Origin: Goleter apudmare HA4340-LM2
GTDB taxonomy: Bacteria; Cyanobacteriota; Cyanobacteriia; Cyanobacteriales; Nostocaceae
NCBI GenBank assembly: GCA_019359495.1
Contig: JAHHHF010000012.1
Coordinates: 1-42,061 of the forward strand
Reading direction: 5' to 3'
DNA length: 42,061 bases
A program made the translations under genes and the position numbers. How positions within the stretch are numbered: position 1 is the stretch's first letter; each line of letters starts with the position of its first letter. The notes under the pieces are model-generated. The model did no database searches and had not been told where the DNA came from. It saw only the letters and a program-made list of their open reading frames with translations. Below, one piece after another: positions 16,464 to 26,200 of this stretch.

Positions 16464-17705
16464 GTCCACAAGGCGAGAGGAAGTACACTGTTCCCCAAAC
16501 TGCTTTTTCTCCAAGTTAAAAGTTTGTTTAACCTGCTCGCTTATACCACTACCCCAAATCATCCGTGTGAAATGTTTGTTATAATTCTTACTTTTGTATC
16601 CCGAAGTTCTAATTTTTGTACCGCCACTACCGTAACTGTCCCTACTTAAACTAGACTGAGTTTCTATTTTTGGTTCGCAGTTGAAATATTTCTCCAACTC
16701 CGGCTCAACGTGATAAGCCGCACCTCCACCAATAATCACCTCATCCAGTTGGGCAGGCAAAACCCGACTCATCCACCGCTGCAACTTATCCCAATACTCA
16801 GCCGTCGCCACAGAGATAGCCTTATCTATATCTTGAATTTCCTTATCTCTTAAATTTGAGTCTTTGGCACTGGCTAAAGCAATAATTGCCGCACATGTAG
16901 ACCAGTTGGGACAGCGGGTGTGATTATAATTTGGGTTATATATCTCATCTTGAACAGCATACCGTGCTTGGAATATAGCTAGAGCCAAACGTTCCCGGTC
17001 TAGACCGCTCGTCATCTCAATCACCATATCCAGCATATTGGCAAACCCCAATAGCGGACTATCTCCCAGCTTTAACTGTCCTCGGTCGAAGTAAAGTGCA
17101 GTCGTATTCCTGTGACCAAACATCAGCACCCCCAACTGAACAGAACGCAACCAATCAATTCCCTGTTGCTTAATCCTCACAGCAGCCAATCCCCCACCTT
17201 CTGGACGGCATAAAAAGCGTTGCAAATTCACCTTCAATGGAGTATTTCGTACCCCAAAGCCAGCCAGCATTACTAGTAATTGCTCCTCAAACTTGCGGCG
17301 ATCTGAATATTCATTCCAGGGAAGTAGCAGCGCCAACTCCACCTTTAACGGCTTTTTCGGCGATACCTTAATATTGCTAGTTTCTACAATCAGCCCAATT
17401 GCCCCCAACACCTTCCACAAAGCATTCTCGTATTTGAGTTCCTTAATTCTGTCTTGGGGGTCAAAACAAGACGCGAAATCTCCCAACACCACCACACGTT
17501 CGTTCCACTCAACCCACAATTGTTGGTCGGGGCTAGGACTGCCAATCCACCCCAAACGTGCCATGTAGTTCTCGAGTTTGGTTTTGGTAATCTCTTCAAC
17601 CGCAGGTGGCATTAACAAGTAATTGGGTTTTGGGGAGCCAGCTAGCTGGTAAATAATCTTAGTTTGTGACCCACCCACGTCCACGCTGAGATAGATGTCG
17701 GTCAT
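16416..17705 (-). CDS. parM-like: Actin-like ATPase, ParM/StbA-type, second copy
   Basis: A 429-aa actin-fold protein. It has the phosphate-1 loop (SVDVGGSQTK, residues 7-16), a middle strand-turn (VLMFGHRNTTAL) in the phosphate-2 position, and an IIGGGAAY adenosine motif near 346. The C-terminal region is Cys- and Gly-bearing and unusual. It forms a cassette with the ParR-like gene and with the repeats upstream at 17834-17877. It shares little visible identity with the first actin-like gene, so the two loci are probably independent. Confidence 0.8.
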   Translation of the reverse strand: MTDIYLSVDVGGSQTKIIYQLAGSPKPNYLLMPPAVEEITKTKLENYMARLGWIGSPSPDQQLWVEWNERVVVLGDFASCFDPQDRIKELKYENALWKVLGAIGLIVETSNIKVSPKKPLKVELALLLPWNEYSDRRKFEEQLLVMLAGFGVRNTPLKVNLQRFLCRPEGGGLAAVRIKQQGIDWLRSVQLGVLMFGHRNTTALYFDRGQLKLGDSPLLGFANMLDMVIEMTSGLDRERLALAIFQARYAVQDEIYNPNYNHTRCPNWSTCAAIIALASAKDSNLRDKEIQDIDKAISVATAEYWDKLQRWMSRVLPAQLDEVIIGGGAAYHVEPELEKYFNCEPKIETQSSLSRDSYGSGGTKIRTSGYKSKNYNKHFTRMIWGSGISEQVKQTFNLEKKQFGEQCTSSRLVDCFGLFDYLVGLESKE

Positions 17706-18141
17706 GCATCCAATCAGAAAATCACTACCGCACCATCTTGGCTCAACAATGCCTCAAATCGCCTCAAAAAATCTACGTATTTTGCACCACTATTTAAATT
17801 GACCATTGAGGAATCAAGCCATGTTAACCAACACAAATTGTGCAGAAATTGCACTCAAACTGTGCCAAAGCTGCACTAGGTGCTACCCCAAAGACAGATT
17901 TCGGGTGGAGAGTATAAAATAGTCGTACTCACTACGGTTATTTGCCCTACGGGTTGCCTGTGGCAATGCCTTGCTGTCGCTCGTCACAAATAACCTGCGT
18001 TCGCCCTGCGGGGCAAGTAGCGCACCCCCTCTGGGAGAATCGCGGATGCTCCTATCAGCAATAAAAGCATTTACTACAGTTTATCTTCCCATCAATCAAG
18101 CAACAAACACACCATGAAAACCACAATGATTCAACTCAAAT
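17706..18141. promoter_or_regulatory. Divergent region: candidate parC2 repeats and relaxase upstream region
   Basis: Two adjacent 22-bp units (17834-17855 and 17856-17877) agree at 17 of 22 positions and carry TGTGC and TGCACT. This suits a ParR-binding centromere and autoregulatory site for the minus-strand parMR genes. A 9-bp inverted repeat (GGTTATTTG at 17936-17944 and CAAATAACC at 17987-17995) encloses a sequence like dispersed Nostoc repeats. A transfer origin is expected near the relaxase, but I could not identify a nick site. Confidence 0.45.
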
Positions 18142-19890
18142 ATGACATACGGCTACGCGATCGCCCGTACCAAAAAACTCAAACGCCACAATCTTGCTGG
18201 CAGTGAAGCGCATACTGCCCGAACACGGGAAACACCCAACGCGGATTCATCCAAACAAAATATCAGGCTCATCGGCAGCACTGAACAAAACGAACGCTTG
18301 GAAGATTTGGTGCTGGCAACAATTGCCCAGTACAAACAAAAGCGCAAGATTCGTACTGATGCTGTCTACTGTGTCGAGATTCTCCTCACCGCATCACCCC
18401 AGTACTATCGTCCAGATGACCCAACTCGCGCTGGGTACTACCACGAAGACAAACTTAAACAATGGGTTGATGCAAACCTCAAATGGTTACAGGAGACTTA
18501 CCAAGACAGGATTGTGAGGTGCGAGTTGCACTTAGATGAGGCGACACCACACTTGCACGCCTACCTCGTACCCCTCGACAAGGACGGACAACTCCGGTGC
18601 AATCATTTCTTCGACGGTCGCCAAAAGATGATGGCTTTTCAGGATGACTACCACACCGCGATGCAGCACCTGGGGTTAGAAAGAGGCATCAAGGGTAGCA
18701 AAGCCCAACACCAGGATATAAAAGACTTTTACCGGATTGTGGAAGAGGGGAAAGACCTAGAACCTGGGAAACTTACAAGCGAACAACTTCAAGCTAAAGC
18801 TGCTGATAGAGATAGGGCTATTAGAAAGAAAAAGGAGATGGAAGCGACTGCTAAACAACTGGTCAAAGAAAATGAAGCGCTAGAAGCACGCATTCAACAG
18901 TTGTCAGCCGAAAACCAACAGTTGCGTTCTGAACTTAAGCAACTTGCTGACCAACTCCGCGACCTCCCCCTAGAAGATGTGGCTTGGCATTTGGGATTAA
19001 CTCAAGATACCAAAGGCGATTTCCGATGGAAAGGTGTGGGACACATCATTAATATAGATGGTTCTAAATGGTATGATTTTTCTCCCAGTGTAAATAAAGG
19101 TGGCGGTGGGGCTATCGACCTGGTGATGCACGTACAAGGGTACAATTTTAAAGAAGCGATCGCGACTTTAAATGACCGCTTTGGTGAGTCTGAAATGGAG
19201 AGAGCCGTCACCCACCATGCCAAGAAACAAGCTATTGAGATTGCCCAAACAGAACCAACGCCTCAGTTTGTACCCCCTGTCGAGGACGAAACTAACTGGC
19301 AGGCAGTTCATAATTATCTGACTCAGAAACGGGGATTGCCATCAAAATTAGTCCAACACCTCCACACAAGCGGGTTAGTTTATGCAGACTCTCAACAAAA
19401 TGCTGTGTTTTTGATGAGAGGGATCTCCGGTGAAACTACTGGGGCGTTTTTGAGGGGGACGATAGGGGAGGATAACACCTTTGAGGGATATTATAAGGGA
19501 ACCAAGCGTACTGATGGGTGGTTTTATATACGTTGGGGAGGACAAGCAACTGATCAAATTCAAAGGGTAGTATTGTGTAAATCTCCCGTTGATGCACTGT
19601 CTTTTGCCATGTTGGAAGTCGAAGCACTCTTAGAAATGCCCCAACAAAGGACAATGTACATGGCAGTTGATAGCCCCAGGAGTCTGCCTGTGGAGTTTCT
19701 CAGAGATATCCCAAATGTGATAGCTGCATACGATAATGATCAAGTTGGTGATGAGACGGCACAAGCAATTATGGAATTATTGCCTCTCTCTTGTAGGGTA
19801 AGACCTCAAGCCAAGGATTGGAATCAAGAGCTATTGGAGCAGCTGCAAAAGTCTGAACAAAAGCATAATAAACAATTAGAAAGGGACTAA
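18142..19890 (+). CDS. mobV-like: MobV-type relaxase fused to a DUF3991/Toprim-like primase region
   Basis: A 582-aa protein. Residues 1-200 are a MobV (Mob/Pre) relaxase: H24 in AHTAR sits where the catalytic histidine of pMV158 MobM lies, and the metal motif HLDEATPHLH is at 130-139. A coiled coil follows (about 235-275). Residues 285-580 resemble the DUF3991 plus Toprim arrangement (WKGVGHIINIDG, then VVLCKSPVDALS and AYDND). In Toprim folds the first conserved residue is Glu; here it is K480 in CKSPVD, so catalysis by that domain is doubtful, although the Asp pair is kept. It would nick the transfer origin and mobilise the plasmid. Confidence 0.8.
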   Translation: MTYGYAIARTKKLKRHNLAGSEAHTARTRETPNADSSKQNIRLIGSTEQNERLEDLVLATIAQYKQKRKIRTDAVYCVEILLTASPQYYRPDDPTRAGYYHEDKLKQWVDANLKWLQETYQDRIVRCELHLDEATPHLHAYLVPLDKDGQLRCNHFFDGRQKMMAFQDDYHTAMQHLGLERGIKGSKAQHQDIKDFYRIVEEGKDLEPGKLTSEQLQAKAADRDRAIRKKKEMEATAKQLVKENEALEARIQQLSAENQQLRSELKQLADQLRDLPLEDVAWHLGLTQDTKGDFRWKGVGHIINIDGSKWYDFSPSVNKGGGGAIDLVMHVQGYNFKEAIATLNDRFGESEMERAVTHHAKKQAIEIAQTEPTPQFVPPVEDETNWQAVHNYLTQKRGLPSKLVQHLHTSGLVYADSQQNAVFLMRGISGETTGAFLRGTIGEDNTFEGYYKGTKRTDGWFYIRWGGQATDQIQRVVLCKSPVDALSFAMLEVEALLEMPQQRTMYMAVDSPRSLPVEFLRDIPNVIAAYDNDQVGDETAQAIMELLPLSCRVRPQAKDWNQELLEQLQKSEQKHNKQLERD

Positions 19891-20044
19891 ATCGGTGTTC
19901 TAGCACAAGCGAGATATTTGGACATTCCCTAAACTTGGTCAACCCACCAAAAAGGGAATTGAACAAGGGTGGAATTAGCCAAGCAGATTTAGTTAGCATT
20001 CGCCATCCTTGCTACTAACAGAAGAGGGATAAATAGAATCTTTT

Positions 20045-22213
20045 TTAGCTGCGGCCGCGCCTTTTCTCTTGACGGCTGCGAACGGCAGCACGCAGCATCT
20101 TTAGTTTATAAGGGTCAGCATCCTTTTGCCAGGATAACTGATACCCTTTAAGTGTTGCACAGTGGTCTGCCAAACATTTGAGCCAACCAGAGCGATTACT
20201 AATGTTACGCCAATTATCCAGTAGCCCCCAGTCCTCTTCTTGGCAAGTTAACTTGGCAAACTTCTCGTAAAGCGGATAGTCAGAGGTAACTAAAGCATCT
20301 TTTTGGTGCAACACTGGGGGGTCGTCATCAGTATCATAGTCTCGATAACTGACATGCAAATCACGCAGGTCAATTTCCATACTCGTGTGTAATCCCGGAT
20401 GGGGGTCAGTATCAAAGTCAGGGTAAAATAAATAAGAAATTTTTGGTTTTTTGGTATGGAATTTAATGACATTGGCTTCATCTAAGCGCCCTATAGTACG
20501 ACTGGCGCAACCTTCGTAAAGGCGCATTAGCGGATCGAGTCCTTGTAGGGCCGATATGTGAACCCAGAGAGAATTTGGTAACTTTTTCCCAATTTGGCTA
20601 TTTTGGCAACGTTCTACAATAATTTCAGAATTGCCCAAGCTGTGCAGCATTTGATCGGCATTTAGCCAAGCTTGTTTGTACGTACCAAATAAGGCTAAAA
20701 TATCCTCTTGCGCTGACGGCGCTAATTCTCCTAATTTTGGGCGACGGCTGAATTGACAAAGCGCCAAATAAACCAGCAAATCTTGACGGCGTTTTTCAGT
20801 AATTGCCTCCCATTCTTGTGGGTCTGTCGCTTGCAAAATTACTTGGAAAGCACGCCGTAAACTGCCAAATTCTGCATTTATGTCAGCTTCTTGTGACAGT
20901 TCGCCTTTACTTGGCAAGCGACCGCGTTCGGTAACAAAAGACATCAGGGGAGTGAGTAGTTCCTGATAGTCCTCAAATCGCTTGACGTGAGAACGAACTC
21001 TGGGTGTAGTAGCACGAGAACGAAAGCGGGAAGCACGAAATAACTGAGCTTGAGCTTCATCTCGAAAAACGAAGTAAACACCCAAAGCTACAGGAATGGC
21101 ATCAACACCAAGAACTTGGTCGATGTAGATTTTTAGTTCTTCTTGCTCGTAATATTTCTGGAAGGTGTTGCGGGTTGTCACTACCCCATCGCCGTAAGCG
21201 ATTGTACCTTTATTGGTATCCGCAAGGGTGACTTGAGCAGCAACAAGCAAAACTTTATGAGTAAGTTCCCAGGCTTTGACTAATGCTTCTCGGCGATCGC
21301 CCGTGTCTTCGATAACGTTAATCACATAACCAAGATTAACGATATCAGCAGGTGTTCTGGAAGTATCTGGCAAGTAATAAGGGTCCCATCCTGTGCTGGT
21401 ATAGCCTTGTTGTGCGATGCGAGTAACATCACTGCCATGTCCACAACCATAATCAAAAAAAGTTGTGTCTGGTGTAAATAAGCCAGCTTCTAACGCTAGG
21501 CGCACTGGGCGAGACAAGTCATTGCGGACGATCGCTGCTTTGTGACGATCTATCTGGCGCGATCGCGATTCACCAGTACTGCTTGCTGCTTGGCATTGGA
21601 TGAGACAATGACCTTGCAATTCTACATTATAGGCTTTTAAACGTTCTTCCCATCCTCGGCGTGTACCAATACTTCTGGAATTATTCAGTAAACCCAACGC
21701 TTCTTGAGCGCGGGTAAGTTCTGCAAACTGTTGGTAAAGTGGATATTCAGGTGTTACAAAGGTTTCTTTGCGGTGGAGGATGGGAGGATTCTTAGAGGTG
21801 CTGTAGTCCCGGTAACTGACTTCTAAACTAACTAAATCAACCTGAATACTGGCTTGTAAGGCTGGATGGGGGTCAGTATCAAAATCGGGATAAAACAAAT
21901 AAGAAATTTTCACCTTATTGGTGCTAAATTTGACGAGAGTTGCTCCCTGTACTTGGGGAGTAGCACTTCTGGCACGGTTTTCATATTGCAGGAGCAAGGG
22001 GTCAAGGGTGTACAGCGCCGAAATATGAATGTAGAAAGCATCAGGCAGTAACTTGCCAACAGGACTGCGTTTGCAACTGGAAGTGTAAGCGCGTAGTGGC
22101 TTGTCGTTAGACATCGCACTGAGTTCAGCTATATGAGAGAGCTTAGGCTCTGGATTTAAGCAGTTTTCCTCAAGTGTGTTAAAGCTGTTGTCACTAGAAG
22201 CCATTTCGCTCAT
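20045..22213 (-). CDS. DNA phosphorothioation-associated putative methyltransferase, with duplicated flanking domain
   Basis: A 722-aa protein with a central Rossmann methyltransferase fold (FFDYGCGHGSD at 252-262, then NLGYVINVIED at 293-303). It belongs to the methyltransferase-like family often found beside dnd/ssp genes. A domain of about 155 residues occurs twice, at 50-205 and again at 538-695, both with KISYLFYPDFDTDPHP; the DNA is also similar. The gene is divergent from the SspB-like gene across 105 bases, so the two directions may share control. Its target is unknown; a base or a protein are both possible. The modification role is inferred from gene neighbourhood. It might instead be regulatory. 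Confidence 0.75.
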   Translation of the reverse strand: MSEMASSDNSFNTLEENCLNPEPKLSHIAELSAMSNDKPLRAYTSSCKRSPVGKLLPDAFYIHISALYTLDPLLLQYENRARSATPQVQGATLVKFSTNKVKISYLFYPDFDTDPHPALQASIQVDLVSLEVSYRDYSTSKNPPILHRKETFVTPEYPLYQQFAELTRAQEALGLLNNSRSIGTRRGWEERLKAYNVELQGHCLIQCQAASSTGESRSRQIDRHKAAIVRNDLSRPVRLALEAGLFTPDTTFFDYGCGHGSDVTRIAQQGYTSTGWDPYYLPDTSRTPADIVNLGYVINVIEDTGDRREALVKAWELTHKVLLVAAQVTLADTNKGTIAYGDGVVTTRNTFQKYYEQEELKIYIDQVLGVDAIPVALGVYFVFRDEAQAQLFRASRFRSRATTPRVRSHVKRFEDYQELLTPLMSFVTERGRLPSKGELSQEADINAEFGSLRRAFQVILQATDPQEWEAITEKRRQDLLVYLALCQFSRRPKLGELAPSAQEDILALFGTYKQAWLNADQMLHSLGNSEIIVERCQNSQIGKKLPNSLWVHISALQGLDPLMRLYEGCASRTIGRLDEANVIKFHTKKPKISYLFYPDFDTDPHPGLHTSMEIDLRDLHVSYRDYDTDDDPPVLHQKDALVTSDYPLYEKFAKLTCQEEDWGLLDNWRNISNRSGWLKCLADHCATLKGYQLSWQKDADPYKLKMLRAAVRSRQEKRRGRS

Positions 22214-22318
22214 TAGTAGAGAAATTCTGCCAGCAAGAACGCTAGATACCCTGTTTTAATCTCAATGTTTCAATCATAATTAGGATTTTACTAATTTTTG
22301 CTATGAAATCAAAAATTT
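22214..22318. promoter_or_regulatory. Divergent promoter of the defence locus
   Basis: These 105 AT-rich bases separate the methyltransferase-like gene from the long plus-strand cluster. A small inverted repeat, AATTAG at 22278-22283 and CTAATT at 22291-22296 (7-base spacer), could be an operator. No clear ribosome site precedes the ATG at 22319. Confidence 0.35.
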
Positions 22319-23248
22319 ATGGGTAAACAAATTAGCCTTAATTTAGATAGTGCTATTCAAAAAATCACTAATGTCAATCCAGTCTTTGCCCGCCATGAAA
22401 CCTTTCATCCTCGGTTTGGTTGGATTAAGAAAGGTTTTGATGCTGCCTATGAAAATTCTGGAGTGTTCTTGCGAGAAGATGCTCCTGTGCGGTTAGGTGT
22501 TGGCAAGAATATGGCGAGTTCTATTCGCTACTGGTGCAATGCTTTTAAAGTATTAAAAGACGATAGCCCTTCTGAGTTTGGACTTAATCTGTTAAGAGAT
22601 GAAGCTTGGGATTCTTTTCTAGAAGACCCAGCTACACTATGGCTGCTACATTGGAACCTACTTAAGCCACCGTGCAATGCAGCAGCTTGGTATTTTACGT
22701 TCAACCTCTTCCGCGAAACAGAATTTTCACAAGAGGAATTATTAAATGCTCTGTGCGACTACAGAGATAGTGTTGCACCTCGCATTGCTGAATCTTCGGT
22801 GAAAAAGGATATCACCTGTATTTTGCGGATGTATGTAGAACAAAGAGAAGCACCGTCGAAAACTGGTGTGAGTGAAGATAGCTTAGACTGTCCATTTACC
22901 CAACTAGGAATTATCCATTCAGCAGGCGACTCTAGGCATTATACTTTTCGAGTTGGCTCCAAAAGGAATTTACCAGCAGAGATTGTAGTTTCAGCCTGTC
23001 TTGAATATGCTAGCAGGGTTGGGCGTGAACAAAAAACTATCTCCATTTCCCGCCTCATTTACGATATTGGCAGCCCAGGTATGGTGTTTAAGCTTTCGGA
23101 AAGTGCAGTATGCGATGCCATTGAAGAGGTAGCAAGGCAGTGCAAGTCAATTGCACTTTCTGATTCTGCGGGCTTGATTCAATTTTCCTTTACCCAAGAG
23201 CCAGAAGTGCTAGCAGAGGATATCTTAGACAAGTATTACAAAGGCTAG
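22319..23248 (+). CDS. sspB-like: DUF4007 protein, SspB-like
   Basis: A 309-aa DUF4007 protein. The family pattern is visible: FARHETFHPRFGW (residues 23-35), a LGVGKNMASSIRYW box near 60, and DPATLWLLHWNL near 100. SspB of the single-strand phosphorothioation system SspABCD is a DUF4007 protein reported to nick DNA, which would supply the break for sulfur entry. Direct coupling to the next gene (4-base gap) and a PP-loop enzyme downstream support an SspB role. It has a distant paralogue at 27637. Confidence 0.8.
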   Translation: MGKQISLNLDSAIQKITNVNPVFARHETFHPRFGWIKKGFDAAYENSGVFLREDAPVRLGVGKNMASSIRYWCNAFKVLKDDSPSEFGLNLLRDEAWDSFLEDPATLWLLHWNLLKPPCNAAAWYFTFNLFRETEFSQEELLNALCDYRDSVAPRIAESSVKKDITCILRMYVEQREAPSKTGVSEDSLDCPFTQLGIIHSAGDSRHYTFRVGSKRNLPAEIVVSACLEYASRVGREQKTISISRLIYDIGSPGMVFKLSESAVCDAIEEVARQCKSIALSDSAGLIQFSFTQEPEVLAEDILDKYYKG

Positions 23249-23252
23249 GTTA

Positions 23253-26200
23253 ATGCGGCAAACGATGAACAAACCTTTATCTGAATATTTCAGCCTCAAG
23301 CGTCGTTACTCTCGTTCCATCAATGTTGAACGAGATTTAGAAAAAATTGATGTCTTGGAAGGATATATTCCCACTGAAAGGTCTGTTGATGCCACGAGAC
23401 GCATCTTAGCTGGATTTACAGTTGCGTCCAATCACCGTGCCTGGACTTTGACTAGCGTATATGGTACGGGGAAGTCGGCCTTTGCCCATTTTTTGGCTTC
23501 CCTGTGCGCTCCCCAAACCAGTCAGATGCGTGCCTTGGCGCTAGAGATTGCCGCCCTGACATTCGGCGCTGATAATTCAGAATATTTAGCTTTTCAAGAA
23601 AAAATACCTAGCCAGGGTTTCTTCCGAGCTGTAGCTACTGCACAAAAAGAACCTTTAAGCAATACGATTGTTCGTGCTTTAGAACGAGGAGCCGAAGTTT
23701 TTTGGTCTTCAGCCGAGCAAAATAAACTTAGCGTAGCGAGAAAATTAGTAGACCTTGGTGGACAAGTCGCAAGCGGAGAGGCAGTAGACAGTCGGGAAGT
23801 TCTCCGGCTAGTACAAGAAGTGGCAATAGCTGCATCAACGAATGTCTTGTTGATTATTGATGAGCTAGGTAAAAATCTAGAATTTGCAGTCCAAAATCAG
23901 GGTTCTGAAGATTTATATCTGCTACAGCAACTAGCTGAACTGCCTAAAGATAAAGGTTATCAGATTTTTATAGTAAGTCTGTTACACCAAGCTTTTGCCG
24001 ACTATGGCGAAAGATTAGCTTCTGTACAACGCAACGAATGGGCAAAGATTCAAGGCAGATTTGAGGATATCCCATTTAAAGATTCTCCACCACAGATGAT
24101 GCGGTTGATTGGTCAAGCAATCGATCAATCTCAGGCAGAAGCATTTCATTGTGCAATTAATAACCAAGCGGTTGAATGGTTGGAGTGTCTGCCAACTGAC
24201 ATTAAAGATGATTACACAAAGCAGGTGTTGGCAGATACTTACCCTTTACATCCCATCACAGCTTTAGTGTTACCAATTTTATGCACTCGCTATGCCCAAA
24301 ATGACCGCTCATTATTTACTTTTCTTACCAGTGCTGAACCTTATTCTTTTAGGAACTTCCTTGACGAAACTAAGATTGATGAAGATGTTTTACCAACGCT
24401 GAAGTTGGATCAAGTGTACGATTATTTCATTGAAGCTGTTGGTACAGGTTTGGCTTCTCGACCAAATCTCCAGCGATGGGTAGAAATTCAAAATTTAATT
24501 GCTGATGCTAAACGTCTAGATACTGATAGTCTGCGGGTTTTAAAGACGATTGGCATTTTAAATCTTGTGACTACTACAAGTGCAATGAGAGCAACTCGCA
24601 CTTTGGTAACATTGGCGATGTGTGACAGTCCCTCTGATAGTCGCAAAAGTCGCTGGGAGCAAGTGATTGATAATTTGCTGCAAAAGGGCATCATCACCCA
24701 TCGTCGGCAATTAGATGAGTTACGGATTTGGCAAGGGTCAGATTTTAATGTTGATATTGAACTGACTGCTTATATTGAGAAAGAGCGATCGCCATTAGTC
24801 AAACTTCTTTCTACTATTCGTCCTCTCACACCAATAGTTGCCCAACGGCATAGCTACAAAACTGGTACAATTCGTTATTTTGAACGGTGTTATCTTAATG
24901 GTTTACAGGACTTAACAAAACTGCGTTGTGCCAGCAATGACTGTGATGGTTTAGTTGGTTATTGGGTTGATAAAGATAAACCTAGTTATGTGCCATCTAC
25001 TACAGATGATGGTAAACCATTGATCGTACTGTGTGCTGCCAAGTTAGACATATTGCAAATCAGGGCGCGAGAATTTGCTGCGTTGAAAAAGATTCAAACT
25101 ACCGCGCCTGAGCTACAAACTGATGGGGTAGCAAGGAAAGAAGTTCGCTATCGGCTGATGCAGGCTGAAGAATTGTTCGATGAAACTCTCGCCCAAGCTT
25201 TTGATGTTAAAGAAAATCAAAATGCTTGTTGGATTCAGGGCAAACAAGAAACAATCAGCGACGTTACAGATTTCAATGCCAAGCTATCTGATGTCTGCGA
25301 TGAAGTTTACAGTCAAGGTCTCACCCTCTGGAATGAGCTAATTAATCGCCGTGAATTAACTTCTCAAGGTGCTAAGGCTAGACGGGAACTAATTGAGGCG
25401 ATGCTTGAAAACCCAGAGCAAGAAAGGCTGGGGTTGCAGGGATATGGGCCGGAAGTCAGTATGTATTATTCTGTGTTAGGTAAAACAAAAATTCACCGAC
25501 AGGAAAACGGAGAGCGAGAATTTTATCCACCAAATGAAGAATCAGGACTGTGGACAGTTTGGCGGATAATTGATGATTTTTGCTTAAAAACTAAAGATAA
25601 ACCACAAACATTAGACAATCTCTATAAACTTTTAGAAGCACCTCCCTATGGGGTAAAACGTGGAGTAATTCCGGTGCTGTTAGCGGCAGTTTTATTGCAC
25701 CGTGTTGATGATGTTGGTGTTTACAAAGACGGCACCTTTATTCCGATTTTGGGAGCCGAACATTTTGAGCTATTGGTAAAAGACCCCTCCCGATTTGCTG
25801 TTAAGTATTTTGAAGTAGTAGGGTTGCGATCGCAAGTTTTCAAAGAACTTGAATCGATTTTACGCAAGAAAGATGCTCCTATCCCTCCAGGGGTGCGAAA
25901 CGCGACGCTGCTGATGGTTGTTAAACCATTATTCCAATTCATCAAAAAATTACCTGCATACACTACTAAAACTCAACGTCTCAGTAATGAAACACTAGCA
26001 GTTTTGAGGGTATTACAGCAGGCACAAGAACCCGATGAACTATTATTTACTTCCTTACCGCAAGCTTGCGGATTACCCCCTATCGTCGCAAGTGATGAAG
26101 ACGATGGTACAGTAGCAAAAACGTTGCGGAAGAGGCTCATTTCAGCACTTAACGAAATTCAAACTGCCTATGACCGCTTACTTAGTGAGTGTCAATCCCT

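Noticed and set aside
17936-18141. Transfer origin (oriT) of the MobV relaxase
   Set aside because: A relaxase gene follows, but I could not find a nick sequence I can name, so only a general upstream region is listed.
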